A stretch of DNA of 64,000 nucleotides from Branchiostoma belcheri (taxonomy: Eukaryota > Chordata > Leptocardii > Amphioxiformes > Branchiostomatidae). Position 1 is the first letter of the stretch; the number at the start of each line of letters is the position of its first letter. Where the stretch lies: contig NW_017803713.1 of assembly GCF_001625305.1 (NCBI RefSeq), positions 659,694 through 723,693 on the forward strand, given 5' to 3'. A program made the position numbers and the translations under genes. The notes beneath the pieces are model-generated. The model searched no databases. It was not told where the DNA came from and was given only the letters and a program-made list of their open reading frames with translations. Shown here piece by piece: positions 43,101 through 56,500 of the stretch.

Positions 43101-43604
43101 TACATCATGTTAATGCAGAGGTCATTTGCACAATTAAAGAAGAAATTTACATTTACATATCAAGATCATATTTCATGGAGGTATGAGATCTCGGAATTCT
43201 AGTTTAAACGATTTTTTTTTCAAATTTTCTGTCATGATTGTTGTCTCGATGATAATCGCCACTTTTGTTTAGGAGTGCAAGTTGGAACTCAGTGCTTTTG
43301 TGGGACTGACCTCGACTTCGCCAACAGAGGAACAGCCAGGCCCGATTCTGAATGTAACAGGGCATGTTCCGGGAACTCGGCAGAAATATGCGGCGGTTCT
43401 TACCGCATTTCTGTATACAGGGCCGGAAGAATAGGTAAACTCTCCCTAATTAATTATGTGTACAGCAGTACTGAGCAGTTACATGTAGCTAGCTGCATTT
43501 ACGGTTTATTTACCAAAATTACAATTTCCATATGACCGAACCACAATGACTTTATTTTGTTATATTACCTTCACGAAGGTAATAATTTATGGTAGTGTGA
43601 GTGT

Positions 43605-43643
<39 letters not shown>

Positions 43644-46600
43644 TGTGTGTGTGTGCGTGAGTGAGTGAGTGCAAGTATATGTGTGTGTGTGTGTGTGTGT
43701 CTTTGTATGTGTGTGTGTGTGTGTGTGTGTGCGTGTATGTCTATCTCGAATTGATATGTAGGTAGTTTTGACGAGAGTTAGAAAGGGTTGAATTTTGGCC
43801 CATTTCGGCTTATTGTTATAATATCATAAGTACAGACAAGCAAGAGTCACAAAATGTGTAAACCTTATACTCGTCAAGAAAAGTGGCCTGGGCTTAATCT
43901 CCTTAAATTGTGGTGAAGCCATGCTGCATTTGCTCCAACGCAAATGTCGGCCTTTTTGCTGTTCTCTGGTGTTTCTTCTTCATCTTCTCCTCCTCCTTCT
44001 CCTACCATTTTTAAATGGATTCAACTATTCCATTTTCCAGCCAAATGACCTCAAAATTTCACATGGAGGTGTTTTTTTTTTTCATTTTCGGATACAGACA
44101 TCTAAGAACTTTTATTTGCTTTTTTTACCATTTTCTGACAATATCTGTACAATTAGGGTTCCTAGAAACCTAGTATTACACCCGGACCCCAATCATCTGA
44201 AATGTGGTGTGGGTATGCTTTATATATATTGTACCTACCATCAACAATATATGATAATTTTTTTTTGCATACTCTCTCTTAAAATTGTCTAATTTGGGAC
44301 TTTTTGAGGTCTAATTGTCTTTTCATTCTTCTTCTGAATGAGTGATAACGCAAAGATAAGTTAACATTATGTGCATAACACCACTTTATTCCGCTGTTTA
44401 TTACATTTTAACGATATGGTTTTTTTTTTGTTAAAATAGCTACCATTACAGCATCATCGGAGCACGGGTCCGGGGACCATTCACCTACCTACGCCCGTCT
44501 GAACTTCAACCAGGAAGTTACCGGTACGGTTACCGGAGCGTGGTCAGCTGGCGAAAATAACGCCGATCAGTGGCTGATGTTTGACCTTGGCCAAAGGTCA
44601 TCCGTCGGCGTCCTCAGGACCCAGGGACGGGAATCAACTCAGTATTACAGCTGGGTGACGTCATATAGTATTTCGTACGGAAACTCCAGCGGAGACGAAA
44701 TGTGGTATAAAGATGCGAACGGAGACACGATAGTGAGTAAACAATCTTTACTAAAAAACTATAACTAAATTGTAGTGCTGTTCGATGATCTACTAGAAGT
44801 TAGATTTGACGTCATCTCCGTTGGCAGGAGGGCAGCAAACCCGGGAATGCAGGATTTTTTCCCCAACTTTAGAGCACGGGCTTTTCTGAATCCAAAAAAA
44901 ATTATATTCCACGTGCACTATTCTGAATGTTCAATACTGAAAAAAGTCCAAAAACAAATTTGAAATTGAAGTTAACAAATACGCCACTATTGTGTCATCG
45001 AACAGCACTACAATTTGTCCAACATTGCAATAAACGATTTAAAGCACATTGATAGAGTCTTTTTTATGAGTAAATAAAAGTGATTTTATAACGGGACAGA
45101 GATCGTAGACAAAACCCCAGAAAAAACGGGAATCAACTTTTTAGGCGTCCATTCTTCAACAAGGCAGGGTGTGACACATATTCTTCCGTGCAGACGAGGC
45201 AGCTTTTTTTTCGCGCAGACGAGGAAGTTTGATTCTATGCAGCCGAGGAAGGTATTATGATATATATTTGTAAAATTAAGAAACTAGTACGTACGACGAA
45301 TGTTTTAAGCTATGAGAAGCTTTCAGCTGGCATCCGCCATCTTCCATCAGCTCATAAGAGGGTTCACGTGACCAAGGTGTCAAGGGTCACCCAGGTGGGA
45401 GCCTGTGGCATCCTTGGGCACGGTTAGGGGACGACGAGCGGGACCTGATGCGAACAGTTTTTTTAAACTTCTCGTTCAAACCATCTGATCCCTTTTTCCA
45501 GAAAGGTGACCTTCTTTCCTGGTTGGTGTTTGTAAGTCTGCTTGTGTTGTGCAACCGAAGAGTCCTTTTTATTTGATTTATCAAAATTGCAACAGTGCAA
45601 TACACGCGGAACAGAGGCAGCTGGTGCTGGTGTTGTGTCCCTCACATAGAAACGAATAATGGAAAGACAATACTCATTTTCACTTGGGTCTAGCGGGGAA
45701 AGTCGTGTAAAGTGCCTTTCCCAAGGGCACAAGATCGGTGGCATGTCAGGACTCGAACCCGGGACCTCTTGATTCCGAGTCGCGCACGCTGCCGTTGCGC
45801 CAAACGACCCCAGAGTTACATGTAATATTAAAAATCATAGGTTTTGCAAAAGTCGACTGAATCGAAACCATGTTGTATTAATTCCTTAGGTGTTCACTGG
45901 TAACAGTAACAGCAGCAGCTTGGTGACGCACGTGTTGACGGACTACAGCGGACCTTTCCACGCCCGTTACGTCAAGTTTCACGTCGTCACATGGAATAGG
46001 TGGGTCGCCATGAGGGCAGACGTCGGAGAAGGTACTTAGACCACTTTCCCTTTAGATCACTGCTAATCTTGCCTTTGGTCTGGAAAATATGATACATTGA
46101 TAATGATAATAATAAAATACACCCGGATTCATAGAAGACTCGCAGTCGGGCCGATACCTCGGGCGATGCGGAAAAAAGTGTTGTATTTTATTTATGTCAT
46201 ACCCACCTACGAAAACGCTCCTTTCAATTTACTAAAATGTGAGAAGTAAAGGAAATTGAAATTCTATTGTTCTCGTAGCTAGAAGGAGGTCCGTCATTTG
46301 CAAACACAATGTTTTGGCTTAAGATCTATTTCCTGAAAGAGACGGTCGCTAGATTTGAGGGTATGCAGAATCGAATATTGAGACCCAAAATATACTGGCG
46401 TGTGCCCCCTTAGGAACAATCCATTTCTTCGGGAGAGGGAATTTTTTTTGTACGGGGGATGTGGTGAAGCCATGCTTCATTTGCTCCTGAGCAAATGTTG
46501 GCCTTTCTGGAAAAGATTTGGAATGAGCAGGAAGAATGGGTGAAATGTACTGTATTTGCTCTTGATTTAATGACGGCCTTTCTAGTTCCTTGATCTATTT

Positions 46601-47516
46601 CCGTCCAAAATTAAAATGTATCGAGATGGTCTTTATTTTCACAAGCTTACTGAATTAGTTAATGGCAAGACTGTAAAAGCCCAGTCTTCCTGTATAATGG
46701 TTTACTTACATCATGGCCAAGTGGTCTTTATCTCGCAATTAATGACTCCTTGATAGATATGAAATAGACTATGCTGATTTTGCAACACTTGTATCAGGCT
46801 ACTTATCACGTTATAGTGACTGTGTTATAATCAATATAAACAAGGTGTTTTGATTGGTCAACGTCACCTGATAATATGACCCCCCCGCCCCCCAAAAACA
46901 CTTCAAACGGTTTTATCATAATCAGTCTGATTAGTGATATACCGGGACGATAATACCACGAGGTTATTTCTTTTAACACAACTATGTAATATTTTGATAT
47001 CCACAGTTGCTCCCGTTGGCTTCTGGCCGCTGAACAGGCACACCCAGCTGCGTGACGTCAGCGGATACGGAAATGACGCAACCGGTGTGGGCGTGTCCCT
47101 TGATAATGGTGTACACGGTGAGAGCGAAGGGGCGTACAACTTTTCCGGGAGCAGCACCTCCTACATCGAGATCCCCAACAACGGGGCACTGGACACCCGC
47201 TATTCGGTGACAATCCTGGCCTATGTGTACCCCACAGGGACAGATGGGCCCATTGTTAACTACAGAATCAACAACTACGGCGTTCATCTTTGGCAACAAG
47301 AAACAAACAAATTATATGCAAGGTATTTGGGTTACTTTTCAGTGTACTACTATCCATAGGAATATATATTTATACAGTAGTATTTAAGATGGTTTTATTG
47401 TTTGTAATGTATGAATAATTGCTCCTATGTTATGTTTCACCCAATTCAGCCAAATCGACTTAGCTGAATATGTGTGACAGCTGTGAACTGTTTAAGTGTA
47501 TTTTTAAATGTTGCGA

Positions 47517-47560
<44 letters not shown>

Positions 47561-50500
47561 GCAAGCTGACATGCTAATTTAATTTTGTACTTGTTTAGCA
47601 TATGTTATATTTTATGTTTTATCTAATATATTTTATAGTTTTATAGTATAATTTTTAAAGACATGTATAATATATGAATATATTTTAAAATACTTATACT
47701 TATATGACTGCATCCATGATTTTATGTTCCCATTTGCTTCCCCGCTAGAATGGCGAACCGTGACCACTTTTATACGAATTACACAGAAGTGGCGACACTG
47801 AATCTAAACCAGTGGAACTTCGTCGGCTTGACCTACAGCTACCCTACTGGGAAGCTCAAAGGGTGGCATGACGGGATAGAAGTAGGAAGTGTTGAAGTCG
47901 GCGCGATTGAGACAGAGACTCAGTACGACATCCGGGTGGGGTACAGAGACGGGGATGCCCGGGCTTTTGAGGGACGAATCGCCTGTATACAGATTTACAA
48001 CATCCCTTTAAACGGTGATCAGATCAGGGATGCAGCAAGAAAATGTACAGGTCAGTAGTTTGGCTTTACTTGTGATTAAACGATAGCAAAGATACACTGG
48101 TGGGGTCGTGTGGCGTAGCGGCAGCGTTCTCGACTCGGAACCAGTGGCCCCGGGTTCGAGTCCTGACATGCCACCGATCTTGTGCCCTTGGGAAAGGCAC
48201 TTTACACGACTTTCCTCACTTCACTCAGGTGTAAATGAGTATTGTACTGTCCCTGTGTTGGTGGCGGCATTAATATAAGTTGAAAAAACTTGAGTGTGCT
48301 GTCACCACGTCTTGTGATTACATGTTTCGGAATATACAAAAGAAAAAAAGAAAAAAAAAAAAGATACACTAGTACCTGTCAAACAAGTGCGGAAACGGCA
48401 ATGGCATTGCCCACTAAAGGCCCCGTCGTACATACGCAAATTTGCCCCCCCCCCCACAAAAAAACATCCCCAAACACTAGCAAGTCAGCATAACACAAGC
48501 ACACCAATCAGAATTTTTCAGCATTTTTTGGGATCTAATTCGACTTTAATTTCATTCAAAATCGTTTTGATACGAATGAAAAAGCGTGGACTAAATTTGG
48601 TCAGACCACTCCCTGCCGACAGCCAAGAATGTTCGGATAGTTTTCGGGAAGAAAATCGGAAGGAGGTCGTAGAATTGTGGCAGGAGCTTAAAGGCATCCA
48701 GTGCAGTTTTTAGGGCTTGGAAACCAGATTTTACAAAGTCAATATTCTAGTTGTTTATCTACATGTTGAGTTGAAACCACACTATCCCAATGTACATTGA
48801 CCCTCTTGGAGCAAAATTCTGATGGAAAATGGTTACTGGAAGGGCCATTGGCTATTTTTTGGGTATCTCCCAGAAAATAAAGGACTCATCTTGGGGTTTG
48901 TTTCTGCAGTTGTAAAAGCCCAAGGTATAAAAAATACTGACTCAAATTTGCTAATGTGAAGCTGTATATGTGACTATCATAAAGAGTACCTTATTTAGAA
49001 TATTTCAATTTTTGCTGCCATGAAATCGCATATGCATTGGATGCCTTTAACGGACCCATATAGTGACGAGGTTTCCAAAAATTGGGTCTGCACATAGTTC
49101 TTTTAAAGTATTAAACCTGAAGCCAGTAAATTGTAATTAGTAAATTTGTAAGGTTTAATCCACTACAGGTTTGCGCCGTTCCACTGGGTGAAAACAATTA
49201 GATTATAAATTTAAAGTAGACAGTAAGTAAATACGCTGTTTTAATAGAATTTCTTTACGGATACTAATGGGCATAATCTGGTGTTTGGTTCACGCCCGAG
49301 GAAGTATAATACTTGTATCTATCTTTAACGTTTTCCTAGCAGCAGCACAGCCGGTCGGTTTGTGGCGTCTCACCAAGCAGTACAGTCTGACGGACACGAC
49401 CGGAAACGGAAATGACGCCACCGGTGAGGGCGTGGCTCTTGGTACCGGTGTGTACGGTGAGCCCGAAGGTTCCTACGTCTTGTCCGGCAACAGTAACTCC
49501 TACATAGAGATCCCAAACGACAGGACACTGGACACCCGCTACTCTCTCACCATCCTGGCCTCCGTGTACCCGACTGGACAGTCTGGGCCCTTACTACATT
49601 ACGGAGACAGCGCGAGCGGAGTCCACATGTGGCAAGATTCCACGTACTTCTTAAACGCCAGGTATGGGCAAGTAAGCATAACATAAATGGCAGTTAAAAC
49701 CGAGGTAATCGCCAAAATAAATATAATGGTGTGATCTGCCGATTATTCATCTTTGGCTTCTCCTATCTAAAGGCAACTGCCAAAACCTTTCATTACAATA
49801 CGTACTTGAAGGATGATGATTGAAGAATTATGTAGAAATGATTTGATTTGATTTGATTTATTGAGATGCCCTTTAGCCCCATGAGGGGCTAATCTTCCAG
49901 GGCTCGTTAACAGTACAACACATAAAATACAAGCACTGAATACATACAATCATTGCAATTACACATTAAAATAATTGAGGTTGAGGCCAGAGGTCATTTA
50001 ACTAATTATGACTAAAATCAACAATAAAACTTGTGAGTTACTAAATTGCTTCGAATATATACAATATTGTCAGGGTAAGCCTTTAAGTTCCATAAAGCTG
50101 ACGTGTCATTTTCCTGAACTGCCTCTCATCAGCTGCTTATACAGTAGTCTTAACTTCACTCGGTAATGCGTTCCACAACTTTACAGATCTGTAAACAAAC
50201 AGCCTCTTTCCACTATTGTTGTTAGGTTTGAGCAATGAGTAGTCGTGCACTGATTGCCTAGTGGAATACCTGTGAGACGCATGAACTGGTACCAGAGATT
50301 TATAGATCTCCTGTGGCTCACTTGTGGTTACAATCTTGAAAAATAACTTAAGAGTACTGACATCAAATCTATTTCTCACCGATAACCAACCAAGATCAGA
50401 GTGCATTTTGGCAACTGGTGTATCGAACGAACATTTCAGAGCCAGCCTGCAGACTTTGTTCTGTATAACTTGTATCTTCTTAGTACATGACTCTGAAACA

Positions 50501-53500
50501 CTAGCTAGTATAGGTGAACAGTAGTTCAAGATTGATAGCACTAAAGCTTGGATTACAACCTTACACACAGCATCTGGCATGTAACACACATATCTTCTAA
50601 CATAGGCTAGATTTCTTGATAGTTTTGCCACGAGGTGTTTAACATGGAGATTCCAAGAAAGTGGTGGATCCATATGCAAACCCAGGAGAACTGCTTCGGT
50701 TACCTGTTCTACCTTCTTCGAACCAATTGCAAGATTCAAAGATGTGTCAGGTAGAAGAGCTAGCCGGCGGGCTGTTCCAAATAGCATACATTTTGTTTTC
50801 AGTACGTAGCAGCGAATGTTAAAGCTTCAGATGAGCTGAATAGAGAGGAAAGTACGGGGAGACGTTATGGGGTAAGGAAGGATGGGGAAGAGGCTGAGAA
50901 AGAAAAATGAAAATCTAGTAAGAAAAAAAAAACTTTTAAGGTTATGGTAAGGCCAAATAATGACTGAAATGAAAAATGCACCTGCTTTAATTACATTGCT
51001 GTTTCTCTCGCCTTTCAAGCCTTTTTAGCAGAAATGCAACCACCAGTCAGACCTCGCAGACGCGGTGCCTCAAACCTAACCAGTGGAACTCCGTTGGTCT
51101 GACGTACGACTACAACTCAGGCATCCTGAAGCTTTGGTACGAAGGTCTGGAGATCAGCAGTACCGACATCGGCGTGTACCAGCTCGGGACCAACCACGCT
51201 GTCCGCATCGGTGCCGTGGGGGCCGATTCCTACAGTGGAAGCGTCTCCTGTGTACAGATTTATAACGTTGCCTTGAACCAGAGCCAGATAGAACACGCAG
51301 CAACACTGTGTACAGGTAAGACACCCATGTTTGAACAATTATTTTAAAAGTTAGCACCTGACTTCTCTACCAGAGCTATCCTTCAAACATATTACTTATA
51401 AAGAACTGGCTTATAGGGATATTTGGTTGGTGGTTTAGTTTCTCTGGAGAAAAATGTACTTAACTGGTAGCGACCTCCCACTTGCCAACCTGGTTTTCCA
51501 CGAGGCATGCAAAATTATTTTAAAAGATGATAAAGGTACAACGTTATAACATATAATTATCACTGGATTTAAACTTGGGAATCAAGACCACGCACGCTAT
51601 TTTTTATAAATGTTACTGTAAGAACGGAACATACCACTAGTGTTCAGTGACATTCTGCAATGGAAATTTCTTTATCCACTACCACTAGGAAAAAGCATCG
51701 CTTTGGGAAAGCCGGCGACACAGAGTAGTGATTATGTTGACTACACCCTCGCATCGAATGCCGTGGATGGATACAAAGGACCAGTTCACCCTACGATTAC
51801 GCATACACAGATCGAATTTGAGCCGTGGTGGAAGTTGGATTTGGGCGGAATTTACATCATCGAAAGAGTACGTCTGCTGAACAGGAGGGACTCAGTTGGT
51901 ACGGGCGTGCATTGTTCTTAATGAAATGAATTTCCTGTGGTTGAGTAAAGGGTGATGGGCCCTAATGTTAATACTACTGAGAATATGATCACTCACATGA
52001 TGCAGCGAGTTATTAGATTCGATGTACCATTCTATTTGTCTCATACACGTAGCCACTTTAATATATAATTTAATAGTGTATGCATGAGTATATATTTTTT
52101 TTCTTTTTGTGAAATTAATATTGACAACAATGATTTCTATGTAATCACGATGGTCAAAAAGGCCATCAAAAATCCTCACTTGGAAATCATTAATATTAAT
52201 GAGAAGTTGGTGTCAATCAGTCATTTCACTATTGGCAACAATAGCTGATTGGTTCACGCTTTAGCGGGCGGGGCCTTGGCATGTTTTGGTGATACTTCGA
52301 GTCGCTGTTTTTTTCCCGCGATCTTGTCCTTTCATATGCGCGCCTTTCCCCGCCCCTATTGTTCTTTAATTCACACAATTAACAATGCCCCAACACTCAT
52401 TCAAGCCATGTTTAATTTCCTTATGCCACCAACAATAATTCGCAACTGTGCTACAATTTGTCTTATTTCGTAATTCAACACACTAAAAAATTCTACAGAT
52501 ATTAATGTTCCCCGGCTCCGATCGGCCTTGATCGCGCTACTGCATACTTCAGACGGCACGGAACGCGCCCAAAGGAACGCGCCGGTATCGGCTGCATGAC
52601 AGAACATCTAGAATATGTCTAAAATATTCCAGACTCGAGTGATTATTCAAGAACATCTACCAAAAACACACTACATACGATTCAGATACATTCTCATACA
52701 TGTATTCTTGTTGTACCTGTTACAAAACGAGGTTTACGGCGCGGAAACAGCACAGAAGCCATGATTGTTTGGCCGGCGTGCCGAGTACTTCGTCTAATAC
52801 GGGGAATACATCGTAACGTTCTGGAGTCAAATGATAGACCGTACTAAAACATAACCGTACTAAGAAGATTTTAGAAATAGTAGAAGTATAATAGTAAATC
52901 ATTGTAGAAGAAAGTCGGCTGAAGCCAGAGTTTTTTCACAACATATCTGGATTAGACCGGTTCCCTCCTTTTTCCTTTGTTTACAAACCGACGCCATTTT
53001 GTGTCACAGTTTATAAACCTATAGCCCCATGTTTTTTTTAAATTCGTGTAGCTAAGGAGTTATACACCTACCTGCATTTCAAATCCCAAATAACACATTC
53101 AATGCAATGTTCGGCGTTCTATCTCCAGCAACCATTTTGTCGATCACTGTCGATGCTATGTTTCAGTTACTAGTACTCGCGCGTGCCGACACAAACTACA
53201 AAGCTTTTGTGATTTTTGTCAAAATTATTTCTTCAAACCATGGAGCTTCAGGTTCCAACCGACGACCTCGACACGGTTGCACGACGGAACGGATGGGGAT
53301 AGTTTTAGATTTACCATATGATGTCGCCCAAATAAGCCAAGAAGTTAAAAAAAGCATACGGTGGGGAAGTAAATTTTATTCTCGTTCGCTACCGCGACGT
53401 AGTTTTGACTTCTCTTTGTCACGGTACAATGATAGGCGTCCACTTGGGGAAATATGAACTTTCCCTGATAAATACGATATATACAATTACGACTGGAAAA

Positions 53501-56500
53501 ACTCCCTTGAACTGTAAAAGAAAATCTTCTCAAAGGGACAGTATCGCGGTTGATTTGCATCGAGCCAACGCACTGTTGTCTTTAAAACTCGCGCCCGGGA
53601 GGAGAACAATAGGGCCACGCTGGTCGAAATTTCCATTTCACTGGCCTTCCCGGGAAGAAGGTGAGAACGAACCGCTCTGATCTCCACCGACGTCCTCATT
53701 ATAACTCTAAAACAAACCCTCTGTTCCACGTGAATTTTGAACTAAAACGCAGAAAATGTATTTTGAGTAATATATCCCGATCCTATCGGTAGAATCCGAT
53801 AAAAAATATACCAATCGGAAAAGTAAACATTTGGCCGCCATCTTGAAAAAAATGACGTGATTCTCTTGCGCCGTTATGGAATTATGGGAGAAAACATACT
53901 AGAAAATCGACAAAATAAGTTAAAAACTCACAGACAACAAAAATTCTACAAGAGAAATGAAATTTAAAGGTCCTAAAGTTTACATTATGGATAAAACATA
54001 TGTTTGATGCGTAAATTAGCGAAATGTAGCGGTAGGTTAAAGTTCAATGACCCAAAATGACCTTATGTACGCACAAACAGTCGGCGGGAAATTTGAATTG
54101 CATTCTTCGTTGTCATTTCTTATTTTATACATATTTGGGGAGCGAACTAATTTTTTGTGTGTGTGCGTGATTCTTTTTCTAACTTCATAATCGCATCGTG
54201 CGTTATATTGGGCGAAAGTTGTGTTGTTTATCTGAACACTGCCGCTGCTCACTGCGCACCGGGTTGTGGGCGGGGCCTATTTGCTTAGCAACGAGGATTT
54301 TAACATAGCAACGGGACCACCGTGTAATGTCACAGGGAATCGCCTTGAAGAGTTCCAAGTTCGAGTTGGAGAGGATTCGGACATTTCAAAGAACTCCATC
54401 TGCGGGAGAACGACCAATCAGCTAGACCATCCACCCGAGGATCGGAGTATCACCGTCGACTGTGATCAGCCAATCATCGGCCGTTACGTGTCAGTGCAGC
54501 TGATCGGCCGGACAAACATTCTCACGCTGAGTGAAGTAGAAGTGTTCGTCGCTCAAGGTAAAAACAATTCAGAATGCCTCCCTGAAAGCTCTTATGTGTT
54601 ATTAATATTAAGAATACTAAATGAAGCCCAAGAATACTAAATGAAGCCCAAGCACACCGTTGAAGCCCAAGCACACCGTTGACAAAAGTTGCCAGAACTT
54701 CATTATTGTACTTATACACCTTATATTTTAAAAGTAAGACGCTCTTTACGTATCAATGTACTATTAACGATTTTGTAATTGATGGATAATGTTTTTAAAT
54801 GAATGTTACAATTGTTACGAACTTTAGCCTGGCGCCATTTGATTGATTGATTGATTGTATTCAAAATCTATTTATTTTCGAAACAAAGATGTGTGAAGTG
54901 GATATGATTCAAGCTAGATTCAATTTGATAAATTATTCAAAGAAAGGAAGTGATGCCTTTTTTCCAAAAGATCTTAAAGCATCAGTGACTCAAGAAGTTT
55001 TCAGATAATAACCTTTCCCATATGGCAGACGTAAAACAAACAACATTTTGTACATTTTACATCTTACATTACAACCTTTAATATTTTAAGTATGAAATTC
55101 TCAACTTGTCTTTATGCACTCCAGCCATGATTTTACAGACTCTAAAGTCTTTCTTTACTCTAGCAGTAGTCTGGTTGTTTTACACAACCGGATACCGTAA
55201 CCGTGACTTGTTTGCCCTTATGAAGGAAAAGACGCAGGGTGGTTAACGTTGGACTTCAGCTCAGTGATCAGCTCAGCGGGGACCCCCCACGATGACGGCG
55301 GTACTGTTTATGACGCCTATAAGACACGAGACGGGAACCTCTTCACCTACTGGCGCCCAACAGGTGTGACTGACAACCATTACTTCATTACTTTTGATTT
55401 GCAAGAATACTATTGGTTGTCCAAGATCCGCGTGATTGGCTACGAGGAAGATGACGCAGCCACTCATCACATTGCCGCCTTCACCATCAAGACAGCGCTG
55501 AACACAACAGGGAGTTGGACTGACGTCACTTCCTTTTCCGGTTTGGCGGGGAGGCAGGTGAAGGCGTTTACAGGGTTTGTGGCAAGGAGTCGCTACTGGC
55601 GAGTGGACATCACGCAAACGTCACACGGCCTGGAGCCTTACGTGGCCGAGATCCAACTGTACGGGTATTTAGGTAAATATGGAATATTTTCTACTATCAT
55701 AAAAGTTTTCACCCATAGCTTCCTGAGAAAGCAGCCCGTTTATGTAGTCAAAGGTAGGCAATGTCGGCCCCCGTCGCACGTCACACGCCACGTGACAAGC
55801 CTCACTGGGCCAGTCTTCTGAAGAGGACCAGAGTGACTGGTCGAAAGCTCCAGGCAAAGAACTTTGTGTAGGATCAAAGGTTTTAACTCTAAACATTTAT
55901 AATGCGTCAGTCGAATGATTAGATGAAAAGTGTTTTTTTTTGTCTGTTTGTTTCTGTTCAGAAAATTCATTACTGATGCCTTCGTTTTACGGCTTTGACA
56001 TCTACAAAGTACCCGTGCCTGGAAACATGCTCAGTGCCAACCTCCGTACCGCTTGTGAAGCCCAGGGGATGCAGACGGTGTGCCAAATGAGTAACGAAGA
56101 GGCGAAACCGGACCGATGGTTTTCTTACTGTCAAACCATCCCGACTGGGACTAAAATATCATCAACAGAAAAAAATCACGAAGTTCTAGCATATCATTTG
56201 TGTGGTTCCGTGCTTCCAAATGCATGCGCGCCACTGCATGATACTTTTGTTGCTATACGGGGCAGGTATGGCAATGACGGCGCGTGTGGAGTCAGATCTG
56301 CTTGGTGCGCCAATGGCAACAACTTCGACAACAAGGACGCTCTTTGTGCCAGAAGTAATATATTGCAATTTTTGTTTTGAAGAGCTCCTTTGTTTTTAGA
56401 ACAATTAATGGTTTTTTAATATTGTGTGATGGGAAATAGATACACGACAATTTTTAGTTATGCTGAGGTCACATTTCTGAACCGGGGCCCGGCCGAGCTG

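Noticed and set aside
46982..47299. 105-codon minus-strand open frame
   Set aside because: Antisense shadow of the LamG-like exon of gene R; the plus-strand frame carries the domain and splice sites. The same holds for the mirrored frame at 15837-16154.
53107..53457. 116-codon open frame in the FTP intron
   Set aside because: No domain recognised, no matching sequence in gene L and no convincing splice sites.
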